DNA of 49,663 nt, taken from the NCBI GenBank assembly GCA_030529855.1, contig JAUMWC010000013.1, forward strand, positions 1-49,663, given 5' to 3'. The notes beneath the pieces are model-generated. The model was given only the letters and a program-made list of their open reading frames with translations. It was not told the origin of the DNA and made no database searches. Within the stretch, counting starts at the first letter, position 1, and every line of letters starts with the position of its first letter. This document shows positions 48,715 to 49,663 of the stretch, in pieces. A program made the position numbers and the translations under genes. This stretch comes from Gemella sp. Its GTDB lineage: Bacteria > Bacillota > Bacilli > Staphylococcales > Gemellaceae.

Positions 48715-48786
48715 CTACTTTTTATTATTCTTATTAAGTTCTTTAAGAATTAATAAGAACATTAACATTTCAATTACGGTTTGCAT
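48715..48786 (-). CDS. Small hydrophobic peptide D, putative type I toxin
   Basis: 23 residues: MQTVIEMLMFLLILKELNKN then NKK. The N-terminal third differs from the other copies while FLLILKELNK is kept. AGGAGGTGAGAGA precedes ATG 48786. The mRNA should run from about 48831 to 48641; its 5' CUAUCAAUUA can pair with UAAUUGAUAG near the 3' end (10 bp). RNA D repeats the altered start region with two small differences, so the pair has changed together. Confidence 0.75.
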   Translation of the reverse strand: MQTVIEMLMFLLILKELNKNNKK

Positions 48787-48837
48787 TCTCTCACCTCCTA
48801 TTTTATTATAATAGTTGGTTTAATTGATAGCAGATTA

Positions 48838-48888
48838 ATTATAACACACCCTTAAATCATTGACAAAACAATGCTAATATACTAAAAT
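48838..48888. promoter_or_regulatory. Back-to-back promoters with shared -35, module D
   Basis: Rightward: TTGACA 48860-48865, 17 bp, TAAAAT 48883-48888. Leftward: TTGTCA 48866-48861, 17 bp, TATAAT 48843-48838 with extended TGT. Confidence 0.85.
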
Positions 48889-48894
48889 ATAATT

Positions 48895-48966
48895 ATCAAT
48901 TATGGTGATGCATTCACTCATAAAAACACAAGAGATTTCCACAACCATTGCTCTTGTGTTTTTTAT
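48895..48966 (+). ncRNA. Antitoxin RNA D
   Basis: Predicted start near 48895. TCAATTAtGGTgaTGCATTC at 48896-48915 corresponds to TCAATTACGGTTTGCATTC at 48770-48788 (antisense of toxin D's start); the C-to-T change keeps a G-U pair. Terminator AACACAAGAG/CTCTTGTGTT with loop TTTCCAC. Confidence 0.75.
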
Positions 48967-48976
48967 TTTTTATAAC

Positions 48977-49010
48977 AAAAAGGTTAGGAGAACATTCTCC
49001 TAACCTTTTA
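48977..49010 (-). terminator. Terminator of purD
   Basis: AAAAGGTTAGGAG/CTCCTAACCTTTT, 13-bp stem with a 6-nt loop; it contains part of the purD stop codon. Confidence 0.85.
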
Positions 49011-49663
49011 TTTTAACCCCTTGTTCCCTATATCTTTTCTATAGAATAACTTGTCAGCTTTTAATTTTTCTACTTCTTTATAAGCATTTTCTTTAGCTGA
49101 TGCTAGGTCAGCTCCGCGTCCGTACGCTAATAGCACCCTTCCACCAGTTGAGTACCACTTGTCGTCCTCTTCTTTAAGAGCCGCAACATAGTAGTTTCCA
49201 TCTAGGTCAAAGTTATCTACTTCTGCATTTTTAACATAATCTGCTGGGTATCCTTCTGCTGCTAAAACTACACCTAAAACTGTGTCGTTTGACCAAGTTA
49301 GGTCTACTTTTTCATTATTATAAACAGCTTCGATTACTTCCATAATATCAGAGTCTAGTTTTTCTAATAATACCTGCGTTTCTGGGTCACCAAGACGGGC
49401 ATTAAATTCAATAACTTTTACTCCGTCTTTAGTTGCAATAAGCCCTGCGTATAGGAATCCGTGGTAAGGAGTTCCTTCGTTGGCTAAACCTCGACATACC
49501 GGAATAACAACTTCTTCCACAGCTTGTCTACGGGCTTCATCAGAAATTTGAAGTACTGGCGTATAAGCACCCATTCCTCCAGTGTTTGCTCCTTCGTCAT
49601 TGTCATAGGCTCTCTTGTGGTCTTGAGCAATCTCATCAAATGGAATTACAGTTTCTCCATTTA
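49008..49663 (-). CDS. purD: Phosphoribosylamine-glycine ligase, C-terminal part (5' end outside window)
   Basis: 218 residues remain of this ATP-grasp enzyme of purine synthesis, which joins glycine to 5-phosphoribosylamine to give GAR. Signatures are AQDHKRAYDNDEGANTGGMG, then GFLYAGLIATKDGVKVIEFN and ARLGDPETQVLL with the metal-binding Glu and Asn, followed by the C-terminal domain (VLAAEGYPADYVKNA, GGRVLLAYGRGADLASAKENAY). The frame continues past 49574 to the window edge, so that internal Met is not the start. The last 63 bp are duplicated at 48237. Confidence 0.95.
   Translation of the reverse strand, partial: NGETVIPFDEIAQDHKRAYDNDEGANTGGMGAYTPVLQISDEARRQAVEEVVIPVCRGLANEGTPYHGFLYAGLIATKDGVKVIEFNARLGDPETQVLLEKLDSDIMEVIEAVYNNEKVDLTWSNDTVLGVVLAAEGYPADYVKNAEVDNFDLDGNYYVAALKEEDDKWYSTGGRVLLAYGRGADLASAKENAYKEVEKLKADKLFYRKDIGNKGLK

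Larger units (their letters stand above)
48300..49007. other. Toxin module pair C-D lying between two copies of the purD 3' end
   Basis: The block from 48300 to 49007 contains modules C and D and the present purD terminator. It is bounded on the left by the purD remnant (48237-48299) and on the right by the true purD end (49008-49070), in direct orientation. This is the picture left by integration or recombination at the 3' end of a gene. No integrase is present. Confidence 0.6.

Overview
The window looks like chromosomal DNA of a low-GC Gram-positive coccus, most likely Gemella (inference). The pointers are a walR-walK-yycH-yycI operon, sortase substrates with YSIRK-type signal peptides and an LPKTSA anchor, an FMN-riboswitch ribU, a lipL/gcvH-like pair, consensus sigma-A promoters and U-tailed terminators. 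I see no tRNA, rRNA, CRISPR array, transposase or integrase.

Layout. 1-3620 (mostly +): the end of ohr, a MagIII-like DNA glycosylase, a HAD phosphatase, cdd and an MFS carrier. 3665-7800: an ABC half-transporter and an MFS exporter run leftward, divergent from a PlcR/Rgg-type regulator whose 3' end overlaps a frameshifted signal-peptide gene. 7860-12260: a TetR-family gene with a clear operator, convergent with a heterodimeric ABC exporter that has a Fur-like box. 12263-16959: the WalRK operon. 17178-25245: a five-repeat secreted wall-binding protein, a membrane glycerophosphodiesterase, riboswitch-ribU, four paralogous small membrane proteins and exoA. 25460-26036: a MazF/ToxN-like toxin preceded by a promoter, two 36-nt repeats and a terminator, the layout of a type III toxin-antitoxin locus. 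26264-33664: two LPXTG surface proteins (PgrA/Sec10-like and a surface nuclease) around a decayed lysozyme-like gene. 33833-37520: a two-component system with an ABC-2 exporter (YvfRSTU-like). 37741-42250: a MATE carrier, an Fst/par-type type I toxin-antitoxin locus, gcvH-like/lipL and an ABC-F ATPase. 42290-48970: two more LPXTG proteins and four copies of a compact RNA-regulated toxin module, then the end of purD.

The most novel part is the set of four modules (A-D, two tandem pairs at 42293-42940 and 48300-48966). Each has a 22-23 residue hydrophobic peptide gene and a roughly 60-nt RNA transcribed away from it, from promoters that share a -35 element. Each RNA carries at its 5' end the antisense of its own toxin's start region, and in its terminator loop the complement of the toxin mRNA's terminator loop. 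Both contacts covary from copy to copy. Three of the four toxin mRNAs also have complementary 5' and 3' ends. This resembles par/Fst RNA logic rearranged into a divergent layout. The second pair sits beside a 63-bp duplicate of the purD 3' end.

Two surface or secreted genes have G10 or G12 tracts between -35 and -10, which suggests promoter-spacing phase variation. All functions are read from sequence motifs; no searches or folding programs were run.
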